Shown here one piece after another: positions 24,347 to 34,675 of a DNA stretch of 64,000 bases. Position numbers and translations under genes: made by a program. A model generated the notes under the pieces. The model was not told the DNA's origin and ran no database searches. It was given only the letters and a program-made list of their open reading frames with translations. How positions within the stretch are numbered: position 1 is the first letter of the stretch; every line of letters begins with the position of its first letter. The DNA is from Nymphaea colorata (taxonomy: Eukaryota; Streptophyta; Magnoliopsida; Nymphaeales; Nymphaeaceae): the NCBI RefSeq assembly GCF_008831285.2, contig NC_045149.1, positions 14,224,629-14,288,628 of the forward strand, written 5' to 3'.

Positions 24347-24444
24347 CTTATGAACATGGGGAAGCTAACTATAAAGTAAATTGCATAGAACAATGATCCC
24401 ACTCTGTACATTGCTGAGCGATCTACAAACTCATGGTACGGAAA
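24347..24444 (-). pseudogene. CPI1: CPI1 (cycloeucalenol cycloisomerase) single exon, copy A
   Basis: A 98-bp minus-strand exon bounded by a CTGCAG acceptor and a GTAAGA donor reads FPYHEFVDRSAMYRVG then SLFYAIYFIVSFPMFIR. This is the conserved transmembrane part near the C-terminus of cyclopropylsterol isomerase CPI1, an ER membrane enzyme that opens the cyclopropane ring in plant sterol synthesis. No other CPI1 exon was found on either side, so this is an isolated exon and not a gene. The exon itself has no stop or frameshift and its splice sites are intact. Confidence 0.85.
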
Positions 24445-25742
24445 CTGCAGATCATTCAACATAAATGTGAGAATGGCACATAAAACTTTCTCTGGAAAAG
24501 GATTGAGGATAAAACACAGTAAGCAAGTTCATTGCCTCAACCTAATTTCAGATCAAAAACAGGCAGAAGAGAAAAATTTTAGTGCAGAATCCACTTTTAC
24601 ATTGGGTACCCGTGATTTATCAAGATGTTTCTGAACTTCCAAGTATAAAACATGTCTTATACTAGTGGCTAAACAGACACAAATAAGGAACCAAAAATGA
24701 CATAGGAACATGTGTTCAGCATAACCTTGGAGTTAGGTTGCTATCATTTAACTTTGATTAGATGGATGTACAATAAGAAAGCAACCAGTCACAAACTGAA
24801 AAATTAACAGCAGCAGCGGCAAAATAGTACTAGTAGTAGTAAAAGTCAACGAGTCATATATAGTAATGCTTGCAAAAGCACTAGCAGCAGCCGCAGAAAA
24901 ACAAGAAAAAAACCTTGAGAGATCTTCAATGTACATTGGTCACTTTGAATTTTGAAACATAGATCAGAATAAGATTTTGATACTTTTCTACCTAATTCCT
25001 ACTTGATGAGGTAAGTGGAGCAATGTTAGACTCATTGGTCACCTGTGCCAGCTGCCCGCCTCACTGTAATAAGTACGGTTTAGTAAAGTTTTTCCTAAAA
25101 AATTTGGTGTACGTTGAAAATTTACCAATATCAGGCAGTGAAATGCCACCATTTACATTCTTCATAAGTGGAGGCACCAACCTACTGCTACAGGCCATCC
25201 TTGTTACCAGAAGCACATACTTTGTTTGTGGAGATTTTCATGGCCAGGCTTATCCTACGTTAACTTAACTGTGGCAGATGTTAATGTTATTTTTTCCTTG
25301 CCTCTGCTACTTTTTCCCCATCACTTTGACACATATTGCTTCATGTCCATCTCCAGTTAAACCTGAAAGGAACAATATAACGCACAAACAGTGCTGGTGG
25401 CCTGCTGATGACACATGTTTACTCTTAATCCACTGCTTTACCTAGAAACAGAAAATTAGTTTCTGTACTTTTTTATTATTCAAAAAATAATCAATCAATG
25501 TAATGGAAAATTTTCCAAAGTAAATTTGTAAAGCTCTAGTAGGCCAACATAGTATGGATATTCTGAAACAAGAATTTGGCTTAAATGGAAACGTTGAATA
25601 GGTGGTTACAGATTATCTTGATAAGAAAATGTTGAAAATTAAGGGAGTTATTTGATTAAGCTCAGGGTTTTCTAATATTTTCAAGAGTTTTTGAAGAAGA
25701 AAACAACTAGTATTCGGAGTTCAAGGCCAGATATGACTTCTC
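24445..25742. other. Duplicated non-coding sequence, no gene recognised
   Basis: It matches 34774-36071. There is an open plus-strand stretch of about 80 codons (25023-25268) kept in both copies, but it has no recognised motif and lies between intron-like sequences. A short AGC/AGT-rich stretch sits at 24806-24900. Confidence 0.4.
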
Positions 25743-25747
25743 AATGG

Positions 25748-25799
25748 TGATAGAAATGTAGCACCAATATCTGTAACCCGAAAACAGCACTCAAGCAGG

Positions 25800-25840
<41 letters not shown>

Positions 25841-26203
25841 TGAAAACAAGAAGAAACTGAGGAGAAGAAGCCGTAGCCAAAATGGTTTGCACGGCCTCTA
25901 TTTATAATCTCATTTTCAGAATTCTAAGAGTCTCCAATCGTAGAATCCTAGGAGATTTCACAAGCTCCAAGGACATTAATTACATCATAGAAACCTAAGA
26001 GACTTCACATATTACAAGGATATTAACTACAACATAGAATCCTAGGAGACTTCCCATATAACAAGGATATTAACTATAACATAGAATCCTAGGAGACTCT
26101 TCACATGTTACAAGGACATTAAATATTTTAACACATTCTACAAGGAGGTGGAATCCTAAGAGACTCCTCTTCAACGTGCTGGTGAAGGATTTATATTTTA
26201 ACA
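25748..26203 (-). repeat. 3' LTR of copia element 1
   Basis: 456 bp, tgatagaaat to ttttaaca in plus orientation. It contains a (GA)n run and five related units of about 46 bp built around the word cctaggagac. The polypurine tract lies just inside (about 26204-26214, gagggaggg on the minus strand). The gag-pol stop codon TAA falls in the first six bases of this LTR. Confidence 0.95.
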
Positions 26204-29200
26204 CCCTCCCTCAAGTTGTGCATGGTTTTGCACCATGTACAACTTGCCTTTTAGAAACCAGAATCGTTCCTTTGTTAATCCTTTTGTAAATAAGTCTGCA
26301 ACTTGTTCATCTGTACGAACATAAATAGGCTGAATTTCCTTGTCTTCCACCTTTTGTCTAACAAAGTGTTGATCAATCTCAATGTGCTTTGTTCGACCAT
26401 GTTGTACGGGATTAAAGGCAATGTTAATAGCGCTTTGATTATCGCACATTAACATTGATGTTTTAATCTTTTCTCCAATGTCTTCTAGCAAATGTCTAAC
26501 CCATGTAACTTCAGCAGTACCTGCAGCCATGCATCTGTATTCAGCTTCAGTGCTGGATCTTGCTACTGCCTTTTGCTTTCGACAACTCCAAGACACAAGA
26601 TTACGTCCAATGAAAATACAAAAACCAGAAATGGACTTTCTTTGATCGGGATCTCCAGCCCAATCTGCATCTGTGAATGTCATAAGTTGATGTCCAGTAG
26701 TTATATTTTCACTCTTACCATAAACTAAGCCATCTCCTGCTGTCCCTTTAAGATATCTTAATATTCTTTTGACAGCATCCATGTGAGTATCTCTAGGTGC
26801 ATGCATAAATTGGGATACTTGATTCACAGCATATATAATATCTGGTCTAGTAAATATAAGATATTGAAGTGCCCCAACAATACTTCGATATTGCGTAGGA
26901 TCTTCATATAACTCCCCATCTTGAGCACTTAGTCTTTGATTTAGAACACTAGGAGTTCCAACAGGCTTACAATCAGACATACCTGACTTTTTCAACAAAT
27001 CCAACGTGTATTTCTGTTGTGTCAATGTGAGGCGATTATTGTGCCTATCAATCTCCACTCCAAGAAAGAATCGTAAATCACCAAGCTCTTTCATTTTGAA
27101 GTTTTGCATCATCAAAACTTTAGCTTCTTCTATGTGTTTTTCTGAATTGCCTGTGATAACAATATCATCAACATATATAAGAAGTAAAGTAAATATGTTT
27201 TCCTTTCGATAAATGAAAAGAGAGTGATCTAGAGGACATCTCCGAAAACCACATTCTTGAATCTTGCAAGAGAAACTGTCAAACCACGAACGTGAGGCCT
27301 GTTTAAGTCCATAAATAGATTTTCTTAGTTTGCAAACCCATGCATGAGAGTCTCCTTTCGTGTATCCTGGAGGTTGTTCCATATATACTTCCTCCCTTAA
27401 ATCACCATGAAGAAAAGCATTCTTCACGTCCATTTGATGTAGTCTCCATCCATATTCAACTGCCAATGATATAATCACGCGAATTGTTCCCATTTTGATC
27501 ACAGGGCTGAATGTCTCATCATAATCTTCTCCATATTGTTGTGTAAACCCTTTTGCTACTAACCTTGCTTTGTGTCTTTCTATGCTGCCGTCAGGTTTGT
27601 ATTTAATTTTGTATACCCATTTGGAGCCCACTACGTTCTTTTCGTGTGGCCTCGGAACGATCTCCCATGTTCCACATTCATGCAAGGCATCCATTTCTTC
27701 TTTCATAGCCTTTCTCCAATGATGTGATTTTGATGCTTCATCAAATGAAGTAGGTTCTTCCTCCTTGCCAACTTTTGCCATGAATAACTGAAAATCAAGT
27801 GATAAAGAATCATAGCTAACCCACCTGTGAATGGGATGACGAATGCGTTGGGATCTTCTAAGGTGGGGCATGTTGTCTTCTTCACTGTGAGCATCTCTGT
27901 CCCTTAGTCGTCGACTGTAGATAAGACCCGAATACCGATGTGCATCGTTGCTCTGTTCATTATTGTTTTCGTGATGACTTAATGACTGTGTTGGATCTTC
28001 TTGATTTTCACTTTGAGCCATATCCGACGGTTGTATTGCTCTCTCTGAATCTTCACTTTGAGGCACATCATTTTCTATAACAGGATCTGCATTGAATAAC
28101 TGTGTACTGGTCCAGGGATCATAAGATTCAATGGTCATAGGCATTTCATTTGTATTATCAAAACTATGTTCATCAAAAATGACATTTCTTGAAGTTTTGA
28201 TACGTTTAGTTGTTGGATCATAGCATCGAAAACCTTTATATTCATCAGAATATCCAACGAATCTACATTGAATAGCTTTGTCTTGAAACTTGTTCCTCAA
28301 GGCAGCATCAACGTGAACATAGCATACACAACCAAAAACCTTCAAGTTCTTGTAATCAGGTTGTTTGCCTAAGAGTGTAAAATATGGCGATTTAGACATC
28401 AAGAGTGTCATAGGCAAACAATTTATTATGTATACAGCAGTATGGAAGGCTTCAGTCCACAAGGAAATGGGCACATTAGTATCATGCATCATGCTCATGG
28501 CGCTTTCAACTATATGTCGATGTTTCCGCTCAACTACACCATTTTGTTGTGGTGTGTAAGGGCAGGAAATTTGTCTAGTTATCCCTTTTTCACGTAGAAA
28601 TTCAATAAAATCAAGCGAGGAATATTCTCCCCCTCCATCACATTGAAAATGCACCACATTGGATGAAAATTTAGTTTGAATCATGGCATAGAAGTTTCGA
28701 AATATGTGAGGTACTTCTGATTTGTGTTTCATGAAGTAAATCCAGGTGAAACGTGAGTAAGAGTCAATGAATAAGACATAATATCTTGACCCAGACATGG
28801 AATCAATAGGGGCTGGCCCCCATACATCAGAAAAAATAGTTTCAAAAGGTTTGGAAGCCCTTTGATTTATATTATGGAAAGGTAAAACATGACTCTTACA
28901 AAGTCCACAACTTGAACATTTTTTGACACTTGAAGTAAGAGGTAAACTTGATCTTGGAATGAGACTATCTGTGACAAGTTTTTCAATGAAATGTCGACCA
29001 CAGTGTCCTAGCCGACTATGCCACAAATCAGACTCCAAAAATTGGTTAGGGCCCCTTACTTTTGATTGAAAATGGCAAGAACTTGGCACTGATGACGCAT
29101 TATGAGAAAGAGAAAATGTCTTCAATCCTATATCAAAAGTGGATGAATCCTTGGGTAGACATTCCTTGAGGACGTACATATTCCCTTGACGCTCCCCTCT

Positions 29201-30514
29201 AGCGAACATTTTCTTCGTTTGGAGGTCCTTGACATAGACAGAAGAAGGTGTGAATTCAACAGAAGAGCTTGTATCATCAATGAGTTTAGAAATGGATATG
29301 ATGTTCTTTTTGATATTGGGAGCAAGAACAACATTAGACAGTGATAGAGACGAGGATGACAATGGAATATGTGCATTTCCAATATGTGTAATAGGATGAG
29401 ATTTTCCATCACCTGTTATAATGCAACTTCTACCGTAATGAGGGGATAAGTTAGTCAATTTACCTGCATTTCCTGTCACATGGGTAGCTGCACCTGAATC
29501 CAAGAACCATTCTCCCTGCTCATTTTGCTTTATAGTCATCTTTGAGAATGCGGCCATCAATAGCTGTTGCATATCTTCAGCGGTGGATTTAGAACTTTGT
29601 CCTCCTTGTTTATAATCATGTCTTACTCCTTTGTTTTTATTTTGAGGATTAAACCAACATTGTGCCTTCATGTGTCCTTTCTTGTTGCACTGAAAACAAA
29701 TTGGTATTTTTCTTGAAGTATCCAAAGGAGACATACCTTGGTTATGTGGTGTTGGTAGAATGCCACGACCACCATGGTTGGAGTTCCCATGGCTCTTACC
29801 AAACTTTACATTCATAGCCAACACATTTTGGGAGTTCCCTTGATCAGTCCTTTCAATGACTCTTTTCATATTCATTTCATGTTGGAGAAGTTTACCTTGT
29901 AGTTCGTTGAAGGAAGGCAGAACAGGAAGGACCTCAAGAGCTGTAATAAAAGCATGATAATCATGCCCAAGTCCATTCAAGGTTTGCTGCACCTTTTCCT
30001 TATCAGAAATGTTATTCCCTGAGGCAGCAAGTTGGTCTGCGACGGCCTTAATACGCCCCAAATAATCCATGATAGACGTTGAACCTTTGCTCAAATTCTG
30101 AAATTCTTTCTTTAAGTACATAATTCGAGCTTCTGATATTTGGGAAAAGGTATCAGCAAGGGTTTCCCATAATTCTTCTGCAGTACAATCATCAGAAACT
30201 GAAAGTAACACTTGTTGAGATAAAGTGGACAAAATATACGCAACCAGACTTTGATCACGTCTCATCCACATAGCATGTTCAGGATTGTTGTCTTCATGAA
30301 CAGCAATAACTTCTCCTGCCTCATTTTTTATTTCCTGTAAGACGGATATTGGTGGAGCCTTTGTTGAACCATCGAGATGTCCAAAGAGGCCTTGACTTCT
30401 TATGAAAGGCATGATTTGCCTTTTCCAGATCAGATAATTCTCATGGTTGAGTTTTTCGGTAATAAGGTGAGGAAGAAAACTTGAGGACATGCCAGAATGC
30501 GAAAGGTTTTCCAT
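26198..30514 (-). CDS. Copia gag-pol polyprotein, intact
   Basis: 1,438 codons from the ATG at 30514 (MENLSHSGM). The frame stays open upstream to 30613, but the added residues look like leader. Order along the protein: gag (residues 1 to about 270), zinc knuckle CFQCNKKGHMKAQC (about 275), aspartic protease WFLDSGAATHVTGN (about 340), integrase zinc motif starting HSRLGH (about 498) and catalytic core beginning FSDVWGPAP (about 565), reverse transcriptase with YVDDIVITGN (about 1110), and RNase H with SSTEAEYRCMA (about 1325). Integrase before reverse transcriptase defines the Ty1/copia type. No stop or frameshift interrupts it. The last codons are specified by the polypurine tract and the stop by the LTR edge, so the coding region uses the whole interior. 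Confidence 0.95.
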   Translation of the reverse strand: MENLSHSGMSSSFLPHLITEKLNHENYLIWKRQIMPFIRSQGLFGHLDGSTKAPPISVLQEIKNEAGEVIAVHEDNNPEHAMWMRRDQSLVAYILSTLSQQVLLSVSDDCTAEELWETLADTFSQISEARIMYLKKEFQNLSKGSTSIMDYLGRIKAVADQLAASGNNISDKEKVQQTLNGLGHDYHAFITALEVLPVLPSFNELQGKLLQHEMNMKRVIERTDQGNSQNVLAMNVKFGKSHGNSNHGGRGILPTPHNQGMSPLDTSRKIPICFQCNKKGHMKAQCWFNPQNKNKGVRHDYKQGGQSSKSTAEDMQQLLMAAFSKMTIKQNEQGEWFLDSGAATHVTGNAGKLTNLSPHYGRSCIITGDGKSHPITHIGNAHIPLSSSSLSLSNVVLAPNIKKNIISISKLIDDTSSSVEFTPSSVYVKDLQTKKMFARGERQGNMYVLKECLPKDSSTFDIGLKTFSLSHNASSVPSSCHFQSKVRGPNQFLESDLWHSRLGHCGRHFIEKLVTDSLIPRSSLPLTSSVKKCSSCGLCKSHVLPFHNINQRASKPFETIFSDVWGPAPIDSMSGSRYYVLFIDSYSRFTWIYFMKHKSEVPHIFRNFYAMIQTKFSSNVVHFQCDGGGEYSSLDFIEFLREKGITRQISCPYTPQQNGVVERKHRHIVESAMSMMHDTNVPISLWTEAFHTAVYIINCLPMTLLMSKSPYFTLLGKQPDYKNLKVFGCVCYVHVDAALRNKFQDKAIQCRFVGYSDEYKGFRCYDPTTKRIKTSRNVIFDEHSFDNTNEMPMTIESYDPWTSTQLFNADPVIENDVPQSEDSERAIQPSDMAQSENQEDPTQSLSHHENNNEQSNDAHRYSGLIYSRRLRDRDAHSEEDNMPHLRRSQRIRHPIHRWVSYDSLSLDFQLFMAKVGKEEEPTSFDEASKSHHWRKAMKEEMDALHECGTWEIVPRPHEKNVVGSKWVYKIKYKPDGSIERHKARLVAKGFTQQYGEDYDETFSPVIKMGTIRVIISLAVEYGWRLHQMDVKNAFLHGDLREEVYMEQPPGYTKGDSHAWVCKLRKSIYGLKQASRSWFDSFSCKIQECGFRRCPLDHSLFIYRKENIFTLLLIYVDDIVITGNSEKHIEEAKVLMMQNFKMKELGDLRFFLGVEIDRHNNRLTLTQQKYTLDLLKKSGMSDCKPVGTPSVLNQRLSAQDGELYEDPTQYRSIVGALQYLIFTRPDIIYAVNQVSQFMHAPRDTHMDAVKRILRYLKGTAGDGLVYGKSENITTGHQLMTFTDADWAGDPDQRKSISGFCIFIGRNLVSWSCRKQKAVARSSTEAEYRCMAAGTAEVTWVRHLLEDIGEKIKTSMLMCDNQSAINIAFNPVQHGRTKHIEIDQHFVRQKVEDKEIQPIYVRTDEQVADLFTKGLTKERFWFLKGKLYMVQNHAQLEGGC

Positions 30515-30723
30515 GACAGCAGAAAAGAATGGTATATAGGTAGAAGATGAGAGGGAAAGAAGACACGATATAACAAGATGTGTCCTTGGTAAGCAAGAAG
30601 AAAAAAGGAACAAGAATTGCGCAAGAGAAAAGTAAATTCAGGATAGAGACAAGATGAGAAAAGAGTTCTAACCAGATCAGACCTGTTTGGGCATTTCGTT
30701 TGGTAGAGATAACGTAACCTGGC

Positions 30724-30735
30724 GCTCTGATACCA
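30724..30735 (-). promoter_or_regulatory. Primer-binding site of copia element 1
   Basis: On the minus strand the 12 bases next to the 5' LTR read tggtatcagagc, complementary to the 3' end of initiator tRNA-Met, the usual primer for plant copia reverse transcription. Confidence 0.93.
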
Positions 30736-30787
30736 TGATAGAAATGTAGCACCAATATCTGTAACCCGAAAACAGCACTCAAGCAGG

Positions 30788-30828
<41 letters not shown>

Positions 30829-31191
30829 TGAAAACAAGAAGAAACTGAGGAGAAGAAGCCGTAGCCAAAATGGTTTGCACGGCCTCTATTTATAATCTCA
30901 TTTTCAGAATTCTAAGAGTCTCCAATCGTAGAATCCTAGGAGATTTCACAAGCTCCAAGGACATTAATTACATCATAGAAACCTAAGAGACTTCACATAT
31001 TACAAGGATATTAACTACAACATAGAATCCTAGGAGACTTCCCATATAACAAGGATATTAACTATAACATAGAATCCTAGGAGACTCTTCACATGTTACA
31101 AGGACATTAAATATTTTAACACATTCTACAAGGAGGTGGAATCCTAAGAGACTCCTCTTCAACGTGCTGGTGAAGGATTTATATTTTAACA
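30736..31191 (-). repeat. 5' LTR of copia element 1
   Basis: 456 bp, same length and sequence as the other LTR by eye, including the GA microsatellite. In element orientation, U3 carries the repeated 46-bp units, then a TATA box, then R/U5 with the (CT)n run. Confidence 0.95.
30886..30894 (-). promoter_or_regulatory. TATA box in the copia 5' LTR
   Basis: The minus-strand sequence is tataaatag, a strong plant TATA box. It lies downstream of the repeated U3 units and about 150 bp before the end of the LTR. It is the likely promoter for the element RNA. Confidence 0.7.
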
Positions 31192-31196
31192 AATGG

Positions 31197-33087
31197 GACC
31201 ATGCAGTCTGCAGGAGTTGGAGTGCTTTCTGTGTTGAAAGATCCTCTAGCACTGGTAGGAACCGCATGCTTTCCTTCATATACTATGAGGGTGGTGGGAA
31301 TGTTAAGTCTCCCTTCCAGTGGAATAACTATTTGTGCAAAGAACTTTCACTGAATGCAAGTGAAACCTGCCTTGTAGATGCATGTTTGTAAGTGGTAGGA
31401 AAGGCTTACAATCACCTATCAAAAGGGAAAGCTAGTACTTATATGCCATTGTTCTGCTTCATTTAGTTATTTCTTCTGGTAGTATTCTATAAAACCTAAT
31501 CCTTGGAAGCTTATTTACTATTTAGTGTGTAGAAGATGCGTCACTAAGGTTGTAAGCATGCAGTATCAACTGCTGACAGTATAGTTGCTTACATGTTCTT
31601 TTTTTCCTTCTATCCATCAGAAAGTTGCATTTGCATACACTCTATCAACTGTGTTTGTTGATATTTTTTCATTATGATCTTGGCAGTATTAAGAATTAAT
31701 TGAATTAAAATGCACCTAAAGTAGGCTTGTTGGACTTCAGATGATTGTATATATGTCTTTTCTTGTTACGTGACTAATGTGGGTTCCAAAAAGAACCAGT
31801 TCTTCTGCTATCTGATTTTGGAATTTTATGCAAAAACAGAATGCTGAAAAATCTTCTGAGGACTCAGCAAAGGCTGATAGGAAAAATGACTTTCTTGTAA
31901 AAGAAGTGCAGGCAGAGCCTGACCTGAATCTGTCTATGAAGGTAAATGGAACAAGTAATTCAAATGAAGCTTTTACTCCAGATCATAGAAAATCATCTAA
32001 AATGACATTGGAAGAAGTATCTTTAGGTAGTGACTGCCCAGAAATTAATGGACAGTCTGAATCTGCACATTTGTAACAGAACACAATTTCAGACATATCA
32101 TTAGCTATACGCACAGGTGCTTTATTATCAGATACTGATAATGTAGATGGTGAAGCTAGACTAGCTAATAGTGCGAATGTTGTCAATGCAAGGGTGCTGA
32201 GTGAAGGGACTCCAGGGCAAAGTAATGAGGTTGCCTCATGCACACCAGTAGTACCAAAAGATTTTGATAAAGACGTTGAAAAAGGAAATGCTGCCTCCAA
32301 GATGGCAGAAAACCAAATGACTGCAAAGAGTGACAGCAGAATAGATCATGAACACAAAAATTGCGGAGAAGAGCCTTGTAGCACAGGTTTGGAGATGGGA
32401 GACAACAGGACTATTGGAAATGGTGTCAACACAAAAGTAGTAGTGCTGAAGGCTCCAGGTGACAATGATAAGACTGTAATGCACACTGAAGTGGTACAAG
32501 AAGTTCATGATTACAAAGAACATGGAAAAGGACCTGCAGACACTGGTTTGGATAATGCACATAACCACATAAATGCAGACAGTCTCATTTCAAAGGGGAT
32601 GATGCAGAATGCACCAGGGGATAATAGCAAGATCATGTCTGGGAACTCACCAAGACCTAAATGTTATGATTACAAAGAGGGTGGAGAATGTCCGAGTATG
32701 GTTTCACTTCAGAGATGTCAGACAATCAAATAACTGCAAACAATCCTGCCACAAAAATGATGGTGCTGGAAGCTGCAGGGGATAACAGTGACATTGCATC
32801 AGGCAACTCAGTAGGACAAAAAACTTATGACTGCAAAGAAGGTGGAAGAATTCTGGCTGGTTCAGACACAGTCAGCAATGGTGTTATAATAGATATAGGA
32901 GATTTAAAAGTTGAAGAAGAGGCTGAAGAAAAAGAAGAAAGAAACACTGTAGAAGGAGGTGAAAATAACAAAGGAGTGCAGACGGATAGCCTGGTGCTTG
33001 CATAAATCATTAGTTTTAGTAATGGAGATGGAGAAAATGCTGATGAACGCAACAAAAGTGCAGCAGAGGATGGAGATACTGTCCATG
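31197..33087 (+). pseudogene. gar2-like nucleolar protein gene, 5' part, copy A
   Basis: This corresponds to the first exons of the copy at 36076-39939. A first coding block ends at the donor near 31389 (gtaagtgg). A large exon starts at 31840 after acceptor aaaacag and carries a repetitive acidic sequence. Lesions: TAA at 32074-32076, a frameshift near 32690 and TAA at 33003-33005. All occur at the equivalent positions in copy B. The downstream exons that would carry the conserved C-terminal region are missing because homology stops at about 33087. The copia element lies immediately upstream of this piece. Confidence 0.75.
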
Positions 33088-33141
33088 CCGATATAAGATT
33101 GCTTTCCTTTACAGGTTATAAGCCTGTTGTCATTGGCTACC

Positions 33142-34325
33142 AGCAAAATCAAAATACACGAAACTAAGTTTAAAATTGAAGACGAACATATCCAAACCAG
33201 GCCCAAGAACAAGCATCCGTCATGAACCCAATCCCAACAACAGAATCAGCAAAAGCAAGAATAATCAGAAAAGCCTAAACATCACCAAAGCGTCACACCC
33301 AACAACAGAATTCGCACAAGAAAGGAAACAGACAGTGAATCGAAGACAATAAAATGCAGTCGACGGTAATTATGAGAACACCCAAAACGGAATACATGAA
33401 AACCCAACAAAAATTCTGTGCCCTGCAATGGGCATAGAAGTTACCGGGAGGAAGAGAAGGGGAAACAGACATAGTAAGGAGCCCTAATGTTGGTAAACAG
33501 CACGGCAGCCATCGTAAACAGCAATGGGCCGATGGGCGATGGCTGCCGGTGGAACAGAGGAACAGAAAAGGGAGCTCAAGACGGCGAGAAGCGATTCGCT
33601 GTTCGGCTACCACCTACCCACAGCAGAGAAAAAGAGAGAGAGGGAGAGAGAGAGAGAGAGAGAGACATGAGTAACCTGACGAATGAGGTTGTTCCACGAA
33701 AAACTACTCCAAACAGCATCCACGAACAAGTTCATACCCACGATCACAGATCAATTTTGCTCCACATCATCCACTTGAGGACGCCAGACGGGAGATCGAC
33801 CGTCGGAGAGTTGGAGGACGCGGCGGCCGGCCAGGGAGAGCGGTAGTCGGGAGTGAAGAACTCGACGAGCGTCGAAGAAGATGCAAGGCAAGGCGACGGA
33901 GGACTTGACGACCACCGAGGATGAGTGGAGGAGCGAAAGAAAGAAGGCCGCCCGATCGTTCGTGTCACATTTGGAAAGCGGTTTAGTGCGAATCGTTTCT
34001 TGCAACAACTCGAACCAGGTATCTTTTGGACCGAGTCACGCTTTAACTAACCGAGTTCATTGAACAACTCCATTCCGCTTACATAAACCAGTCGAGTCAT
34101 GAACTCGTACATGGTTAAGACTGAGCTCCAGCCAAGCTTTAATGAGCTTAGCTTCTAGTTCAGGCCTACTTCCACAACCACATACATGGCCCTTTGCAGA
34201 TAAAGAGCGAGTGGTGGGAAACATATACGTCTAAAAGTTTTCCTGTCTTATTATGGACTCCAACTCTAAGCATTGATATTATTGGAACTCTATCCAGAAA
34301 ATTTGATCTGGTCTCGTGTACATTT
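33142..34325. other. Spacer between duplication copies, with GC-rich stretch
   Basis: 33142-33480 is plain intergenic. 33480-34010 is rich in CG and resembles the 5' end of a plant gene read on the minus strand. It has a (GA)n run at 33635-33664, which would be a CT-rich leader. An ATG at about 33739 starts MNLFVDAVWSSFSWNNLIRQ, which ends at a possible GT donor. I do not recognise the protein and no second exon is evident. 34010-34325 shows nothing. Confidence 0.35.
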
Positions 34326-34675
34326 TACATGTCATTAATCAAATTCAGGAGCAAGAAAATAACTTTGAAGACCAAAAAGTAGTCCAAGATAGGGTAATTG
34401 CAAAATAATGGTGAGCAGGGTTTGCTTCCTAAACAGCTTTTCATACTTTTTATGTATTCTTCATTCTAAAGATGAAGCAAATCCCAAATGACGTGATAAA
34501 TGTGTGTGTGTGCATCTGTTGCATATGTGCTATTTTGTAAGATATGCATTTTAAACTGAAATTTAGAAGCATATGTTGTCTTGCAAAAGAAAACAACAAA
34601 ACTCTATTTGTAAAAGAAATTATAAATGATGTAGAATCTCAAAGCTTCACAATATTTTTTCTGTCAGTATCTTAC

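Larger units (their letters stand above)
25748..31191 (-). mobile_element. Full-length Ty1/copia LTR retrotransposon
   Basis: 5,444 bp on the minus strand, beginning TG and ending CA, with two 456-bp LTRs that look identical by eye, a tRNA-Met-type primer site, one uninterrupted gag-pol frame and a polypurine tract. It is flanked by a perfect 5-bp target duplication AATGG (25743-25747 and 31192-31196). The duplicated copy B at 36072-36082 has the uninterrupted site tctcaatggga, which proves the insertion and its exact ends. The element is structurally complete and recent; whether it is active cannot be seen from sequence. Confidence 0.97.
23999..33141. repeat. Segmental duplication, copy A (interrupted by a copia element)
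   Basis: From tacatgttattaatcaaat at 23999 the sequence matches copy B from 34326 almost base for base. Copy A is split at 25748-31191 by the copia insertion. Homology to continuous copy B sequence ends at about 33087 (B: 37967). A short further match (33092-33138 to 39441-39487) shows that copy A lacks what lies between. Differences are scattered single bases and a GT-repeat length change. Contents: one CPI1 exon (minus) and the 5' part of a broken gar2-like gene (plus). Confidence 0.93.

Noticed and set aside
24748-24936. 62-codon minus-strand frame rich in Ala/Ser/Thr (also 35077-35265)
   Set aside because: Low-complexity sequence from an AGC/AGT-rich stretch next to the CPI1 exon. It matches no CPI1 exon and has no splice continuity with it.
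25023-25268. Conserved 81-codon plus-strand frame (also 35352-35597), containing CGDFHGQ
   Set aside because: It is kept in both duplicates only because the copies are recent. CGDFHGQ resembles a phosphatase motif superficially, but the surrounding residues do not fit, and the stretch lies in intron-like DNA.
33487-33846. 119-codon plus-strand frame
   Set aside because: It runs through the (GA)n microsatellite (EREGERERER) and has no motif. The minus-strand reading as a gene 5' end is more plausible but unproven.
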